DNA from: DASYQD01 sp963846495
GTDB taxonomy: Bacteria; Acidobacteriota; Thermoanaerobaculia; Multivoradales; JAIOJS01
NCBI GenBank assembly: GCA_963846495.1
Contig: CAWJWP010000021.1
Span: 62,001-126,000, forward strand
Length of the DNA: 64,000 bases
Direction: 5' to 3'
Positions 62,970 to 64,000 of the stretch are shown here, one piece after another. The stretch's first letter is position 1; every line of letters begins with the position of its first letter. Made by a program: the position numbers and the translations under genes. The notes under the pieces were generated by a model. That model ran no database searches. It had not been told where the DNA came from and saw only the letters and a list, made by a program, of their open reading frames with translations.

Positions 62970-62991
62970 AAACGGCTGTTTGAACGCAGCT

Positions 62992-64000
62992 TCAGGCCGC
63001 CGCGCCCCGACCGCGCTCGAGCGTTCGCGCGACGCGGCGCGCGGCGGCGGCGAGTGGGGTCGTCCCCTCGGCGGCGGCTTCATCGAGGACGGCGGCGACG
63101 ATCTCGCCGATCCGATCCATGCGGGCGAGCAGAGCTTCGAGGTCGCGCTCGCCGCGGCCATGGAGCGCGAAGGCGAGCGCGCCGCCGGCATTGACCACGT
63201 AGTCGGGCACGTAGACGATGCCGCGCTCGTGCAGGCGCATGGCGTCGGCGGGCGAATCGAGCTGCGCATTGGCCGAGCCGGCGACGATGCGGCAGCGCAG
63301 CCGCGGGATGGTCGCCGCCGACAGCACGCCGCCGATGGCGCAGGGCGCGAACACGTCGTGCTCGGTGTCGGCCACCTCGTCGGGCGCGACGATGGTAGCG
63401 CCGAGCTCGTCGACGGCGCGGGCGATGCGGCCCTCGTCGACGTCGCTCACCAGCAGGCGCGCACCGCGCTCGGCGAGCTCCTTTGCCAGCGGGAAGCCGA
63501 CGTCGCCCACGCCTTGGACGAGCACCGACACGCCGGCGAGGTCCTCGCGGCCGAGCACCGCGCGCGCGGCCGCCTCGATGCCGCGCAGCACGCCGCGGGC
63601 GGTGAAGGGGCCGGGGTCGGTGACGCGGCCCTCGTCGACGCCGTGCACGTAGCGCGTCGTCTCGGCGATCACCGCCATGTCCTCGGGGGTCGTGCCCAGG
63701 TCCTCGCCGGTGCCGAAGGCGCCGTGCAGGCTCTCGACGAGGGCGCCGTAGCGGCGTAGGAGGCCGCGCCGCGCGTCGGGCGCGAGCGGCCCCGGCACGG
63801 CGATCACCGCCTTGCCGCCGCCGATCGGCATCTCCAGCGTCGCCCACTTCGAGGTCATCGTCTCGGCGAGCCTCTGCGCGTCGCGCAGCCCTTCGCCGGC
63901 GGTGGGGTAGACGCGCATGCGGGTGCCGCCGACGGCAATGCCGAGGGCGGTCGAGTGCAGGGCGATGAACAACCATGCCCCGCTCTCGCGGTCGAAGCGG
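62992..64000 (-). CDS. Leucine/valine dehydrogenase-type amino acid dehydrogenase (5' end cut by window)
   Basis: About 335 residues are visible; the first codons lie beyond the window, since the frame continues as RFDRESGAWLFIALHSTALG to the edge. Motifs are HSTALGIAVGGTRM, MTSKWATLEMPIGGGKAVI (substrate and catalytic Lys) and GTGEDLGTTPEDM. The Rossmann part reads VSVLVQGVGDVGFPLAKELAERG and VFAPCAIGGVLS, then VVNAGGALAFAL. The enzyme deaminates branched-chain amino acids with NAD(+), or runs in reverse. It is followed by the sortilin-like gene 79 nt downstream. Confidence 0.9.
   Translation of the reverse strand, partial: RFDRESGAWLFIALHSTALGIAVGGTRMRVYPTAGEGLRDAQRLAETMTSKWATLEMPIGGGKAVIAVPGPLAPDARRGLLRRYGALVESLHGAFGTGEDLGTTPEDMAVIAETTRYVHGVDEGRVTDPGPFTARGVLRGIEAAARAVLGREDLAGVSVLVQGVGDVGFPLAKELAERGARLLVSDVDEGRIARAVDELGATIVAPDEVADTEHDVFAPCAIGGVLSAATIPRLRCRIVAGSANAQLDSPADAMRLHERGIVYVPDYVVNAGGALAFALHGRGERDLEALLARMDRIGEIVAAVLDEAAAEGTTPLAAAARRVARTLERGRGAAA

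Overview
The window is a GC-rich (roughly 70% by eye), densely packed bacterial chromosome segment with little intergenic space. It encodes about 40 proteins, and no RNA gene or CRISPR array was seen. Several features point to a Gram-negative, aerobic or facultative heterotroph of the Acidobacteriota type (class Thermoanaerobaculia or a close relative). These are a large secreted BNR/sortilin-like protein, a zinc-ribbon Ser/Thr kinase with a membrane domain, an ECF sigma/TonB cassette, a PyrR-type pyrimidine operon, a short nuoBCDI cluster beside a 2-oxoacid:acceptor oxidoreductase, and an ImuA-ImuB-DnaE2 mutagenesis operon. The lineage is an inference from gene content; no marker gene is present.

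Layout. 1-7.6 kb: a giant RHS-repeat protein with a variable C-terminal tip that looks like a nuclease toxin, followed by a small candidate immunity gene. 7.6-10.5 kb: pyrR-pyrB-pyrC, all three apparently starting with TTG. 10.5-12.7 kb: a GT-C-like membrane protein on the minus strand. 12.8-15.8 kb: nuoB-nuoCD-nuoI. 15.8-17.6 kb: ECF sigma factor, small membrane protein (putative anti-sigma) and TonB-like protein. 17.6-20.3 kb: a second GT-C-like membrane protein and a periplasmic solute-binding protein (minus). 20.4-23.4 kb: korA-korB, with an apparent 1-nt deletion near the 3' end of korB.

23.4-37 kb is an accessory surface/secretion block. It holds a DUF6916-like protein, a secreted beta-helix-like protein, two GNAT acetyltransferases, a Tat-exported protein, three tandem phage-tail-collar (MdpB-like) paralogues, and a 2655-residue exported protein. 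That protein carries ten 132-134 aa cadherin-like repeats, a beta-helix, and an unexpected internal IPTL-CTERM-like sorting signal. 37-42 kb: dinB-marR, an outer-membrane-like lipoprotein, a PaaZ/BoxD-like aldehyde dehydrogenase and fdhD.

42-49 kb holds the most interesting candidate system. A sigma-70-type factor is encoded 17 nt upstream of a single polypeptide that combines an anti-sigma zinc finger, a transmembrane helix, TPR-like repeats and a C-terminal CHAT protease with its His/Cys dyad. A protein of unknown function is encoded just downstream, and a hybrid histidine kinase is divergent. 49-54.6 kb: imuA-imuB-dnaE2 (minus), with an apparent frameshift in the PHP region of dnaE2 and an 11-bp-period direct repeat upstream of imuA. 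54.7-64 kb: zinc-ribbon Ser/Thr kinase, a DapB/2,4-diaminopentanoate dehydrogenase-like oxidoreductase, an endonuclease/exonuclease/phosphatase-family protein, the sortilin-like secreted protein, and a Leu/Val dehydrogenase cut by the window edge.

Operons are closed by strong GC-rich hairpins without U tracts. No gene-free stretch exceeds about 270 bases.
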